Below are positions 17,833 to 25,326 of a stretch of DNA of 64,000 nt, piece after piece. The notes beneath the pieces are model-generated. The model was not told where the DNA came from. It saw nothing but the letters and a program-made list of their open reading frames with translations, and searched no databases. Positions within the stretch are counted from its first letter, which is position 1, and each line of letters starts with the position of its first letter. The DNA comes from CAWEQO01 sp963811225 (lineage in GTDB: Bacteria; Chloroflexota; Anaerolineae; Anaerolineales; Anaerolineaceae). The stretch covers positions 744,001 to 808,000 of the forward strand of contig CAWEQO010000002.1 in assembly GCA_963811225.1 (NCBI GenBank), given 5' to 3'. Position numbers and translations under genes: made by a program.

Positions 17833-19281
17833 ATGCATCGCCCCGAATACCATTTTTCGCCACGGGAGCAGTGGCTGAACGATCCGAACGGCCTGGTGTA
17901 CTACCAGGGCGAGTACCACCTGTATTATCAGTACCACCCGGGCAGCCCGGTGTGGGGGCCTATGCATTGGGGCCACGCAGTCAGCCCGGATTTGATCCAC
18001 TGGCAGCACCTGCCGGTGGCCCTGTTCCCGGACGAATACGGCATGATCTTCTCGGGCAGCGCGGTGATCGATTGGGAGAACACCGCTGGCTTTGGCGCGG
18101 AAGCTATGGTGGCCATCTTTACCCATCATCAACGAGGTCTCGAAAGCCAGAGCCTGGCCTTCAGCACCGATCAGGGCCGCACCTGGAGCAAGTACGCCCA
18201 CAACCCCGTCCTGCTCCCCCCGCCGGGACAGGCTAACTTCCGTGATCCGAAGGTCTTCTGGTACGGGGACCGGGGCTCAGGCCACTGGGTCATGGCGCTG
18301 GCCGCGGGCAAGTGCGTCCGGTTCTACACCTCGGGCGATCTGATCCACTGGAGACCGGGCGGCAGCTTCGGCAGTGAGCATGGCGCGCAGACCGGGGTGT
18401 GGGAGACGCCCGACCTGTTTGAGCTGCCGGTGGAGGGCAGGATCGAGGGCCGTGGGGACGCCCGCTGGGCGCTGACCGCCGGGATCGGCGACGGTGGCCC
18501 CGGGGGCATTTCTGGTATGCAGTATTTCATCGGCGACTTCGACGGCGAAACGTTCACGTCCGAGAACCCCAAGGACACGGTCCTGTGGATGGATTTTGGG
18601 GCAGATTATTACGCCTCACAGTCTTGGAACGAGGAACCCAAGGGACGCCGCGTGGCAATCGGCTGGATGAACAACTGGCAGTACGCCAATGCTGTGCCCA
18701 CCCTGCCTTTCCGGGGTTTGCTCTCCCTGCCGCGGGAGCTCTCGCTTCGGGAAACCGAAAGCGGCGTCCGTTTGTTCCAGAGCCCGATCGCCGAGGTGAC
18801 CGCCTTGCGCCGGTTGAAGATGCAAATGCAAAACCTGACCATTGAGCCGGGGACAAAACCGCTCGAAACGACCCGGGGCGATGCGCTGGAGATCTACGCA
18901 GAGTTTCAGGTGAACCCAAAGGTGGAGCGGTTTGGCTTGCGCGTGCGGGTGGGCGGGCAGCAGCGCACCACAATTGGCTACGATGTCGGGCAGCAAACCT
19001 TGTTCTTAGACCGTACTTACTCCGGCCAAAGCGACTTCGACGCGGGCTTCGCTCGCGTCCACTCGGCACCCATGGCCACGGAGAACGGAAAGATCTGCCT
19101 GCACATTTTCGTCGATCATTCGTGTATTGAAGTGTTCGGGGATGGAGGCCGGGTGGTGATATCGGATACAGTTTTCCCGGATGGATCCAGCCAGGGGCTC
19201 GAATTGTTCGCCGAAGGCAGCGAGGTTGATCTCAACGTTTTTGAGCTCTACGAAATGGACCCCGCCGTCTCGAACGGCTGA
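17833..19281 (+). CDS. GH32 family fructosidase (inulinase/levanase/sucrose hydrolase)
   Basis: The 482-residue product contains the three GH32 acid motifs: WLNDPNG (nucleophile Asp), FRDPKVF (stabilising Asp) and WETPDLFEL (acid/base Glu; most relatives have WECPD). A C-terminal beta-sandwich with FVDHSCIEVFGDGG and SQGLELFAEGS is also typical. There is no signal peptide, suggesting action on imported fructo-oligosaccharides or sucrose. It is the second gene of the GH3-GH32 operon and is followed by a terminator. Together with the divergent transporter and ROK repressor it suggests uptake and cleavage of a fructose- and glucose-containing oligosaccharide. Confidence 0.88.
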   Translation: MHRPEYHFSPREQWLNDPNGLVYYQGEYHLYYQYHPGSPVWGPMHWGHAVSPDLIHWQHLPVALFPDEYGMIFSGSAVIDWENTAGFGAEAMVAIFTHHQRGLESQSLAFSTDQGRTWSKYAHNPVLLPPPGQANFRDPKVFWYGDRGSGHWVMALAAGKCVRFYTSGDLIHWRPGGSFGSEHGAQTGVWETPDLFELPVEGRIEGRGDARWALTAGIGDGGPGGISGMQYFIGDFDGETFTSENPKDTVLWMDFGADYYASQSWNEEPKGRRVAIGWMNNWQYANAVPTLPFRGLLSLPRELSLRETESGVRLFQSPIAEVTALRRLKMQMQNLTIEPGTKPLETTRGDALEIYAEFQVNPKVERFGLRVRVGGQQRTTIGYDVGQQTLFLDRTYSGQSDFDAGFARVHSAPMATENGKICLHIFVDHSCIEVFGDGGRVVISDTVFPDGSSQGLELFAEGSEVDLNVFELYEMDPAVSNG

Positions 19282-19285
19282 TTTT

Positions 19286-19316
19286 GTACCTGCCTGAGCA
19301 GGTACCCGATTTTTAC
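19286..19316 (+). terminator. Terminator after GH3-GH32 operon
   Basis: GTACCTGC-CTGA-GCAGGTAC (19286-19305) is followed by CCGATTTTTAC. Confidence 0.7.
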
Positions 19317-19327
19317 AAATTTCAAGG

Positions 19328-19395
19328 TGGGGATATCCCTACCCCTTACAATCGGGTCATCCCCAATTGCGTCATGATTGGAAGCAGCGTAATAT
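19328..19395 (+). promoter_or_regulatory. Promoter and upstream element of twin ncRNA copy B
   Basis: TTGCGT (19367-19372) and TAATAT (19390-19395) are 17 bases apart. An upstream TATCCCTACCCC and CATCCCCAATTGCG block matches copy A. The -35 box and the sequence upstream of it are more conserved than the spacer, as expected for a real promoter plus activator or repressor site. Confidence 0.65.
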
Positions 19396-19401
19396 ATACA
19401 C

Positions 19402-19592
19402 AGTAACCGGGAACGACAAGCAGAGAGCTGGAATCAAAAACTGCCTTAGGGGGAAATATTTCCAAGCCATGCACGCGTTCGCTGCGGACGATTGTAAGGG
19501 ATCAATCGTGTACTGCGAACCAGGGGGACTGTGACGAACGTCGAGATCCCGGTGAGAGGATTGAAAAGAGAGGCCGAAAGGCCTCTCTTTTC
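19402..19592 (+). ncRNA. Structured free-standing RNA, twin copy B
   Basis: Paralogue of the RNA at 8547-8740, same strand, about 10.85 kb away. The outer stem ACCGGGA (19406-19412) with TCCCGGT (19547-19553) is a compensated version of copy A. CGAC/GTCG, ACGATTG/CAATCGT and TTCGC/GCGAA stems are kept, and a GAC-GAAC-GTC hairpin replaces GAC-GAAA-GTC. The terminator GAGAGGCC-GAAA-GGCCTCTC (19568-19587) is followed by TTTTCTTTG. The downstream gene is on the opposite strand, so this copy is also free-standing. Family not recognised. Confidence 0.7.
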
Positions 19593-19637
19593 TTTGTTGT
19601 TAGAAGGTTATAGAAAGGTAGGAACGAGGCAGAAGGT

Positions 19638-20504
19638 CTAGCTGCCGTTCACTTTATCGGCAGTGATGAACAGGCGTCCCCATGAGGGGTTTCCGTTGGC
19701 ATCGATGCAGGTTTGGAAAACGACCTGGTTGCCGTTCCCATACTCGCGGTTGAACACCTGTGTACTGGTCAGGCGCGTACTGCCGGGATTGGTCAGGTCG
19801 ATGAAATCGGAAAAGATATCGGCGGGAGAAAGGGCCTGGAAGCGTTCGATGCGGCTGACGGCGTACTGCTCGGTGCTGCCATCTCCGTAGATCACGTACA
19901 CGCTGTCGCCCCGGCTCAGGTTGAAGAAACTGCTGCCGCTCAAGAAGTTATGTGCCAGCAGGCCAATGGTCCCGTAAGCGATGGTGGTGCTGAACTGTGT
20001 GACGACGTCGTTTTGGGTCGAGACGTAGCTGGTATTTCCTGAGGGCTGCTGCAGGACCGGCAGCGAGAGTTTCCCTGGGACGAAGACGCCCACGACCAGG
20101 CCAGGCTGGCCGTTTGAAACGCTCGCGATCTGTTGATCCAACGCGGTCTGTTCGCCCTGCGGAAGGGATTGGGCAGCGGCGACCGGCGCGGCGGGTGCGG
20201 CGGCAGCATTGGCGTTCAGCGACGCCTGCCCCGTGTAAACCTGCTGGGGCGCTGCAGGCGTGTTCACAGCGGTTGGGAAGGAGATCTGCTGGGAAACAGC
20301 GGGTGTGATCGTGGGGGGTGCGGTGGGGGATGGGAAGGCGGCAGCCTTTTCAAGCGGTCTGGCTTCAACCGCAGCGACTGCCGGGTTTTGACCGGTTTGC
20401 GCAACGGCGACTGCATCGGTATGGAAGAGTGATGCAGCGATACTAATCCCCCAAAATGAAACGGCAACTGCCAGTCCAAGCGCGTACAGGTAAGACTTCT
20501 TCAT
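19638..20504 (-). CDS. Sortase-family protein (class E/F-like) with membrane anchor and Pro/Ala-rich linker
   Basis: The 288-residue product has an N-terminal membrane segment (YALGLAVAVSFWGISIAASL), a 110-residue low-complexity Ala/Pro/Thr linker, and a C-terminal sortase-like domain. The catalytic triad is visible: His in IGLLAHNFLSG, Cys in VVFQTCIDANG and Arg in SWGRLFITA. Sortases cleave a sorting signal and join surface proteins to a cell-envelope acceptor. In Chloroflexota, which mostly have atypical envelopes, such proteins are common but their substrates are unclear. AAAGGG lies upstream of the ATG. The gene is monocistronic, and no LPxTG-type substrate is seen in the window. Confidence 0.75.
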   Translation of the reverse strand: MKKSYLYALGLAVAVSFWGISIAASLFHTDAVAVAQTGQNPAVAAVEARPLEKAAAFPSPTAPPTITPAVSQQISFPTAVNTPAAPQQVYTGQASLNANAAAAPAAPVAAAQSLPQGEQTALDQQIASVSNGQPGLVVGVFVPGKLSLPVLQQPSGNTSYVSTQNDVVTQFSTTIAYGTIGLLAHNFLSGSSFFNLSRGDSVYVIYGDGSTEQYAVSRIERFQALSPADIFSDFIDLTNPGSTRLTSTQVFNREYGNGNQVVFQTCIDANGNPSWGRLFITADKVNGS

Positions 20505-20661
20505 TTTGGACCCTTTCGGTATTGTTTATGTAATAAACAAGTAATGTGTGGGTTTAACCGTTGTCATCATACTGGTAGTTACCGCTTTTTTGAAAGGGTA
20601 AAATGACCCTTTTTTCTAATCCTTACACTTCTGATAATTCAATCGTCCTTAACGCTGCAGC

Positions 20662-20722
20662 GCCTGCAATGGGAGATGCCTGCCGGCGGCTGTGTCGCGG
20701 GCAGGCATCTCCCATTACAGGC
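20662..20722. repeat. Intergenic inverted repeat
   Basis: Perfect 17-base arms (20668-20684 and 20700-20716; core GGGAGATGCCTGCC) are extended by GCCTG/CAGGC. It lies upstream of the sortase promoter. No gene is present in 20505-20889. Confidence 0.55.
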
Positions 20723-20771
20723 CCTGCATATCGAAAACGGAAAGCAGCGAATAATCTTTGATTGCAGCGCC

Positions 20772-20850
20772 AGACGGCCAAAGAAAAAAGCCTGATTTGG
20801 CTGCGGGGATACTCTCCGCAGGTAAATCAGGCTTTTTTCTTTGGCCGTCT
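20772..20850 (-). terminator. Giant hairpin terminator downstream of the xylulokinase gene
   Basis: Perfect 27-base arms (20772-20798 and 20824-20850) contain GCCTTTTTTCTTTGG-type tracts in the stem, and an inner CTGCGG/CCGCAG pairing. It lies 40 bases beyond the xylulokinase stop and can act in both directions. Confidence 0.6.
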
Positions 20851-20889
20851 AGCAGGCTCTACAGCCATTCGCTCCTATATACACCGCTT

Positions 20890-22392
20890 TCAGGCAGTTT
20901 TCCGGTACCACTCCGAAAGCAGGTCTGCCCGTCGGGTATATTCGCGGTAGGCGGCAGCGCAGCGCCCGACGCGCTCGGGGTTGGGCAAGGTGGCCGGGCG
21001 CGGCTCAGACACCGCTTGCCGGATGGCATCTCGCCCGTTGGCGTAGACCCCGGTGGCGATGCCGGCCAGCAGCGCCGCGCCGCGGGCGGTGGCTTCTTCA
21101 GCCTGAGAGACGAACACCGGGCGGTTGAAGATATCGGCCTGGAGCTGCAGCCAGAGCGGGTGGCGGGTCGCGCCGCCGGATGCCAGCAGCCGCTCGACCG
21201 GCGCGCCCAACGACTGCATCAGCTCCAGCCCCTGACGGAGGGCAAAGACCACCCCCTCCATCATCGCCCGGGTCATGTGCGCCTGGGTGTGGCGCAGCTC
21301 CAATCCCATGAAGCCCGCCCGCAGGTTTGGCTGCATGTACGGCGTTCGTTCCCCGGCCAGGAAAGGCAAGAAGAAAAGCCCCTCCAACCCAGCCTCGACC
21401 GCTTGGGCTGCGTCCGCCAGGGCGCCGTAACCCTGGGCGTGGAAGACCTGGTTGCGCAGCCAGCGCAGCGCCAGCCCGGCTGAGAGGATGGCGGCCTCTT
21501 GATGCCAGGTGTCCGGCAGGCAGTGACAGAAGAGGTGCAGGCGCAGTTGAGGATCATGGCGAGGGGCGGAGAGTGGAGCGAAGAGCTGCCCGCCCGTGCC
21601 AATGGTGCACGAGACCAAACCCGGCTCGATCGCACCCTGGGCCAGCGCCTGGGCCGAGACGTCGCTGGCGCCCAGCGCCACCGGCGTGCCGCTCAACAAA
21701 CCGCAAGCGGCTGCTATTTCAGGCAGCAGGCCGCCGGCCAGCCCACCCGACGGCCGAACCTGCGGCAGGCGTTCTGCGCTCAGCCCGGCAGCTTCGAGCA
21801 GCGGTTGGGACCACTGCCGGGTGTGCGGGTCGAACAGCAGCGTAGACGAAGCATCGGAAGGTTCGGCACCGATCTCGCCGGTCAGGCGGTAGCGGGTGTA
21901 GTCCTTGGGCAGCATGAGCCAGCGGGTCGCCTGGGCAGTGCGCGGCTCGTTCTCCAGCAGCCAGGCCCACGAGGCCAGCATGAAACCGGCTGCCAGTGGG
22001 TTGCCCGCCCAGGCCGCCAGGTTCTCGCGCCCGATCTGGCCGGTCAGTCTGCGCACCTGTTTTGCGGAGCGCTGGTCGGCCCACAGGATCGCCGGGCGCA
22101 GCGGCTCGCCCCGCTCGTCTACGCAGACCAGCGAGTGCATCTGCCCGGTCAAGCCGATTCCGGCCACACCATTCGGATCGATGTTTGCCTGGCGCACTGC
22201 CTCGGCGCAGCAGGCCGCCGCTGCCGACAGCCAATCCGCCGGGTCTTGTTCGGCCCACCCCGGCTGCGGCGTGAGGATGGGATATTCCCGGCCCGACCAC
22301 GCCAGCAGCGTCCCGGCGCGGTCGATAACGACAGCCTTTGCGCCAGACGTGCCGATATCGAGGCCAATCAGGTAAGGGGGAGTCTCTTTCAC
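20890..22392 (-). CDS. xylB: Xylulokinase (FGGY carbohydrate kinase)
   Basis: The 500-residue product begins with the ATPase phosphate-1 motif LIGLDIGTSGAKAVVID, then GLTGQMHSLV and AILWADQRS, followed by the FGGY C-domain motif LLASGGATRHPLWLQLQADI. The GQMHS and WADQRS segments are those of xylulokinases, which phosphorylate D-xylulose to feed the pentose phosphate pathway. Length is normal. The gene stands alone, between a sortase and a methyltransferase gene. It could serve the arabinose/xylose products released by enzymes encoded at 59.7-64 kb, though xylose isomerase is not in the window. A related substrate such as ribulose cannot be excluded. Confidence 0.85.
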   Translation of the reverse strand: MKETPPYLIGLDIGTSGAKAVVIDRAGTLLAWSGREYPILTPQPGWAEQDPADWLSAAAACCAEAVRQANIDPNGVAGIGLTGQMHSLVCVDERGEPLRPAILWADQRSAKQVRRLTGQIGRENLAAWAGNPLAAGFMLASWAWLLENEPRTAQATRWLMLPKDYTRYRLTGEIGAEPSDASSTLLFDPHTRQWSQPLLEAAGLSAERLPQVRPSGGLAGGLLPEIAAACGLLSGTPVALGASDVSAQALAQGAIEPGLVSCTIGTGGQLFAPLSAPRHDPQLRLHLFCHCLPDTWHQEAAILSAGLALRWLRNQVFHAQGYGALADAAQAVEAGLEGLFFLPFLAGERTPYMQPNLRAGFMGLELRHTQAHMTRAMMEGVVFALRQGLELMQSLGAPVERLLASGGATRHPLWLQLQADIFNRPVFVSQAEEATARGAALLAGIATGVYANGRDAIRQAVSEPRPATLPNPERVGRCAAAYREYTRRADLLSEWYRKTA

Positions 22393-22504
22393 AGTTCGAT
22401 TATACAGGGATGGGGGTAGGAGTGGCGGCTAAAATTCCCTAACCTGCCGGTCCGATTGATGCAATCGAATTTATAATAGACCTATTCGTACGCATGGAGT
22501 TCAA

Positions 22505-23311
22505 ATGGAAACCAAGGAAACAATCACGCTTACCCAAGAGCAGGAAACCCTGCTGATCCCGCTGTACGCCAAAGCGCAAACCAACCCAATCCTGCAGGAT
22601 GAAAAAGCCCGCCAGATCCTGGAGCGAGCGCAATACGACTTTCAAGCGCTCAAAGTCCCGCAGAAGACTGCGGTCACGCTGCTGATGCGGGCCAAACAGC
22701 TGGATGAGTATTTGCGTTCGTTTCTAGCGCAGCATCCCAACGCCGTGGTGATCCATTTGGGCTGTGGATTGGACAGCCGCTGCAGGCGGGTCGAGCACAC
22801 GCAAGCGCTGTGGTTCGATTTGGACCTGCCGGACGTGATCGAACTGCGCAAGAAGTTTTATCAGGAGACCGATACCTACCGGATGATTGCCTCTTCGGTG
22901 ACCGACCTGTCGTGGGCGCAGATGATCCGTCCGGAAGGCAGGCCGGTGTTCGTCGTCGCCGAGGGCCTGCTGATGTACTTGCAGGAAAGCGAAGTGCGCG
23001 ATCTGATCCTCTGCCTGCACAAGCGTTTCCCCGGCTGCCACTTGGCCTTCGATGCCTTCAGTAAGCTGACCGCCGGCCGCATTCAGTCGCACCCATCGAT
23101 CCGTAAGACCGGCGCAGTGATCCACTGGGGCATCGATGATCCGCACGAAATCGAGACCTGGGCGCAAGGCATCCGGCTCAAAGAGGAGTGGTTTTTCAGC
23201 CAATCAGCGGATATCCCCAAACTGGGCGCCTTCTACCGCCTGATGTTCCGCTTGACCAGCGGCATCCCAATGGCGCAAAAGGCGCAGCGATTGTTGTATT
23301 ACACCTTGTAA
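22505..23311 (+). CDS. Leucine carboxyl methyltransferase family (LCM/PPM) SAM-dependent methyltransferase
   Basis: The 268-residue product has the SAM-binding loop VVIHLGCGLDSRCRRVEHT, the acidic loop WFDLDLPDVIELRK and the later VFVVAEGLLMYLQESEV, all diagnostic of the LCM family. In bacteria these enzymes methylate polyketide-like or unknown small molecules and occasionally proteins; the substrate cannot be predicted. The ATG at 22505 follows GGAGTTCAA. A TATAAT lies about 35 bases upstream. It has no operon partner: upstream is xylB on the other strand, and downstream is a 290-base gap. Confidence 0.8.
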   Translation: METKETITLTQEQETLLIPLYAKAQTNPILQDEKARQILERAQYDFQALKVPQKTAVTLLMRAKQLDEYLRSFLAQHPNAVVIHLGCGLDSRCRRVEHTQALWFDLDLPDVIELRKKFYQETDTYRMIASSVTDLSWAQMIRPEGRPVFVVAEGLLMYLQESEVRDLILCLHKRFPGCHLAFDAFSKLTAGRIQSHPSIRKTGAVIHWGIDDPHEIETWAQGIRLKEEWFFSQSADIPKLGAFYRLMFRLTSGIPMAQKAQRLLYYTL

Positions 23312-23329
23312 GAACAAGCATTGCGCCGT

Positions 23330-23482
23330 CTATGCCTTCGAGCCCTGCAGCCGCTGGTTGACCTCTTCGAGCCGCTTCTCCAGCCATCCTTTTTGCTGCT
23401 CTAAAGCTTGTTTCTCATCATCGGGGATGAGCGGTGATCGGGAGAAACCCCAGCCATCCGATCCTGCCCGCCGCAAGGCCCT
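23330..23482 (-). pseudogene. Possible remnant of a short coiled-coil (DUF5320-like) protein
   Basis: The minus-strand frame ending at TAG (23332-23330) reads SRSPLIPDDEKQALEQQKGW and then LEKRLEEVNQRLQGSKA. This charged coiled-coil tail resembles the C-terminus of DUF5320 proteins, which often neighbour NifX and ferredoxin-MinD genes like those that follow here. No good start codon or Gly-rich DUF5320 N-terminus is found in frame; only a TTG near 23482. It is probably a decayed remnant. The rest of 23312-23602 holds only the OsmC promoter. Confidence 0.25.
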
Positions 23483-23545
23483 CGCTCTCTGCCGAATGGT
23501 CCTCCATCCATTGCTGGTATATAATTATTTTGTGCGATTTCCCTC

Positions 23546-23570
23546 ACAAATCTTAGATTTGTACTATAAT
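23546..23570 (+). promoter_or_regulatory. Promoter with palindromic operator for the OsmC-NifX operon
   Basis: TATAAT (23565-23570) is preceded by the perfect palindrome ACAAATCTTAGATTTGT (23546-23562), which fills the 17-base space between the -10 and -35 positions. A regulator bound here would block transcription. The XRE-cupin protein encoded second in the operon is a plausible autoregulator (inference). Confidence 0.6.
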
Positions 23571-23602
23571 TCTGGTACATCTATCTCAACAGAGGGTTTT
23601 CA

Positions 23603-24037
23603 ATGATTAAGACTGTAAGTGTAAACGCCAAGCAATTGGAGGGTTTCAAGATCGAGACCCGTTCCCGTGACCATGTGGCCTATGTGGATCAACCTGCCGC
23701 AGGAGGCGGCGCAAATTCTGGCCCCACTCCTTTGGAATACCTGTTTGTTTCGCTGGCCGGCTGCATTGTGACCATCGGTCACATTATCGCCAAACAGCGC
23801 CGGCTGCCGGTGCACGGCATTGAAGTGCATGTCGAAGGTGAACTCGATACGGATGTTTTCATGGGCAAGAGCAGCAACGGTACGCGCGCCGGGTTCCCCT
23901 GCCTGCGCGTCGTTGTCAATATCGATGCCGATATGAGCCAGGAAGAGAAAGAGAAGTTCCTGCACGATATCGATGTCCGCTGCCCGATCTCGGATAACAT
24001 CCACAGCCTGACTCAGATGGAATATCAGGTGCAATAG
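23603..24037 (+). CDS. OsmC-family protein
   Basis: The 144-residue product has the OsmC arrangement: GPTPLEYLFVSLAGCIVTIG with the first redox Cys, and VRCPISDNIHS carrying the second Cys near the C-terminus. These two Cys form the peroxidatic pair in OsmC/Ohr proteins that reduce organic hydroperoxides; YhfA-like members with SLAGC have less certain substrates. AGAGGG precedes the ATG. The stop is four bases from the next start, so it is translationally coupled with the XRE-cupin-NifX gene. The operon context suggests defence of sulfur- or metal-cofactor chemistry against oxidants. Confidence 0.85.
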   Translation: MIKTVSVNAKQLEGFKIETRSRDHVAYVDQPAAGGGANSGPTPLEYLFVSLAGCIVTIGHIIAKQRRLPVHGIEVHVEGELDTDVFMGKSSNGTRAGFPCLRVVVNIDADMSQEEKEKFLHDIDVRCPISDNIHSLTQMEYQVQ

Positions 24038-24041
24038 ACCG

Positions 24042-25094
24042 ATGTCGTTTCATAATGATCGTGACCCAGACGGTTCGGCCAATCAGACTTCAGCAGAAGT
24101 GCTGGTCGGCCAACGGCTGCGTGATCTGCGGACCAGCCGGGGATACTCCTTGCGGGCGCTGGCGGAGCGCAGCGGCTTGAATGTGAACACGCTCAGCTTG
24201 GTGGAAAATGGAAAGTCCTCGCCTTCGGTCAGCACGCTGCAGCAGTTGGCCCTGGCGCTGGACGTACCGATTTCCGCCTTCTTTAAATCCGAGCCGGTCG
24301 AACGGCGGGTGGTGTTCACCTCGCTCGAGCAGCGTCCGCTGGCTACCTTCGGCAGCACGCGCATGCAAAACCTGGGTAAGGATTTCACCGGGAGCGCCGT
24401 GCAGCCCTTCGTGGTCTCGCTGGGACCGGGCATGGGCAGCGGCGAGCAGATGATCGTGCACACCGGGTTTGAGTTCGTCTACTGCTTGAGCGGGACCATC
24501 CGCTATCAAATCGAGCAGGACGAGTACTTCTTGAAGCCGGGCGACAGCCTGCTGTTCGAGGCGCACCTGCCGCATTGTTGGGAAAACCCGGGCAATGCGG
24601 ATGCTCAAATCCTGCTTATTTTGTATCCGGCAGATGAACGGGAAGAACCCGGCGGCCATCATTTCTCATTAGAAGTGCTAAAAAAGGAGTTGAATATGAA
24701 GATTGCAGTCATTACCGACGATGGTGAGACCATCAGCCAGCATTTTGGCCGCGCGCCGTATTACCTTGTGCTGACCATTGAAGAGGGACAGGTGACCCAG
24801 CGCGAGATGCGCGACAAGATGGGCCACGGCCAATTCCAGCACCTGCACAGCGACAACGAACAGCATGGCGCGGGGCATGGCATGGACGCCGGCTCGCATG
24901 ACAAGCACGTTAGCATGGCCGAGGCCATCGCCGACTGCAAGGCGCTGCTGTGCGGCGGGATGGGCATGGGCGCATACGAGAGCATGCGCCGCCTGAACAT
25001 CACCCCGATCGTCACCAATATCCGTGACATCGACACCGCCGTGCAGGCCTTTCTCGATGGCAAGCTGATCGACCACACCGAGCTGCTGCATTAA
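24042..25094 (+). CDS. XRE-cupin regulator fused to a NifX-type cofactor-binding domain
   Basis: Residues 20-80 form an XRE helix-turn-helix (GQRLRDLRTSRGYSLRALAE, GLNVNTLSLVENGKSSPSV). Residues 110-205 form a cupin (GSGEQMIVHTGFEFVYCLSG, YFLKPGDSLLFEAHLPHCWE). From residue 219 a complete NifX/NafY-type domain follows (MKIAVITDDGETISQHFGRA ... LLCGGMGMGAYESMRRLNI). No stop separates them. An internal ATG at 24696 has a perfect AAAAAGGAG site, so a separate 132-residue NifX protein could also be made. The NifX part carries a His-rich insert (HLHSDNEQHGAGHGMDAGSH) likely to bind metal. This may be a metal- or cofactor-sensing repressor with a built-in ligand domain. Confidence 0.75.
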   Translation: MSFHNDRDPDGSANQTSAEVLVGQRLRDLRTSRGYSLRALAERSGLNVNTLSLVENGKSSPSVSTLQQLALALDVPISAFFKSEPVERRVVFTSLEQRPLATFGSTRMQNLGKDFTGSAVQPFVVSLGPGMGSGEQMIVHTGFEFVYCLSGTIRYQIEQDEYFLKPGDSLLFEAHLPHCWENPGNADAQILLILYPADEREEPGGHHFSLEVLKKELNMKIAVITDDGETISQHFGRAPYYLVLTIEEGQVTQREMRDKMGHGQFQHLHSDNEQHGAGHGMDAGSHDKHVSMAEAIADCKALLCGGMGMGAYESMRRLNITPIVTNIRDIDTAVQAFLDGKLIDHTELLH

Positions 25095-25263
25095 TTCCGA
25101 AGTCAAGCTGGATAACCCGGCGCTGATGAACCGGCTTGACAGCTCGCTGCTGATTTTCGGCGCAGCGGGTCTTGCGACCCTGCTGGTGCTGTTCGTTCAC
25201 CGCATACTCTTGCCCCGCTTCGGCATCCGAATAGGGACCGGGTTGGGCGACGAACCCCTGCGA

Positions 25264-25301
25264 GAAATCAAAGTGGGTGGCATGGCATCCACTTTGATTT
25301 C
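25264..25301 (+). promoter_or_regulatory. mRNA hairpin upstream of the second NifX-like gene
   Basis: Perfect 13-base arms GAAATCAAAGTGG / CCACTTTGATTTC around a 12-base loop end 15 bases before the AAAGGAG site of the next gene. No T-run follows. Likely an mRNA stabiliser or processing site. Confidence 0.45.
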
Positions 25302-25326
25302 AAACAGCGGCAATAAAGGAGTGATT

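Noticed and set aside
20890..22419. Long plus-strand frames opposite the xylulokinase gene
   Set aside because: They are antisense shadows of a GC-rich gene; the minus-strand product has full FGGY kinase motifs.
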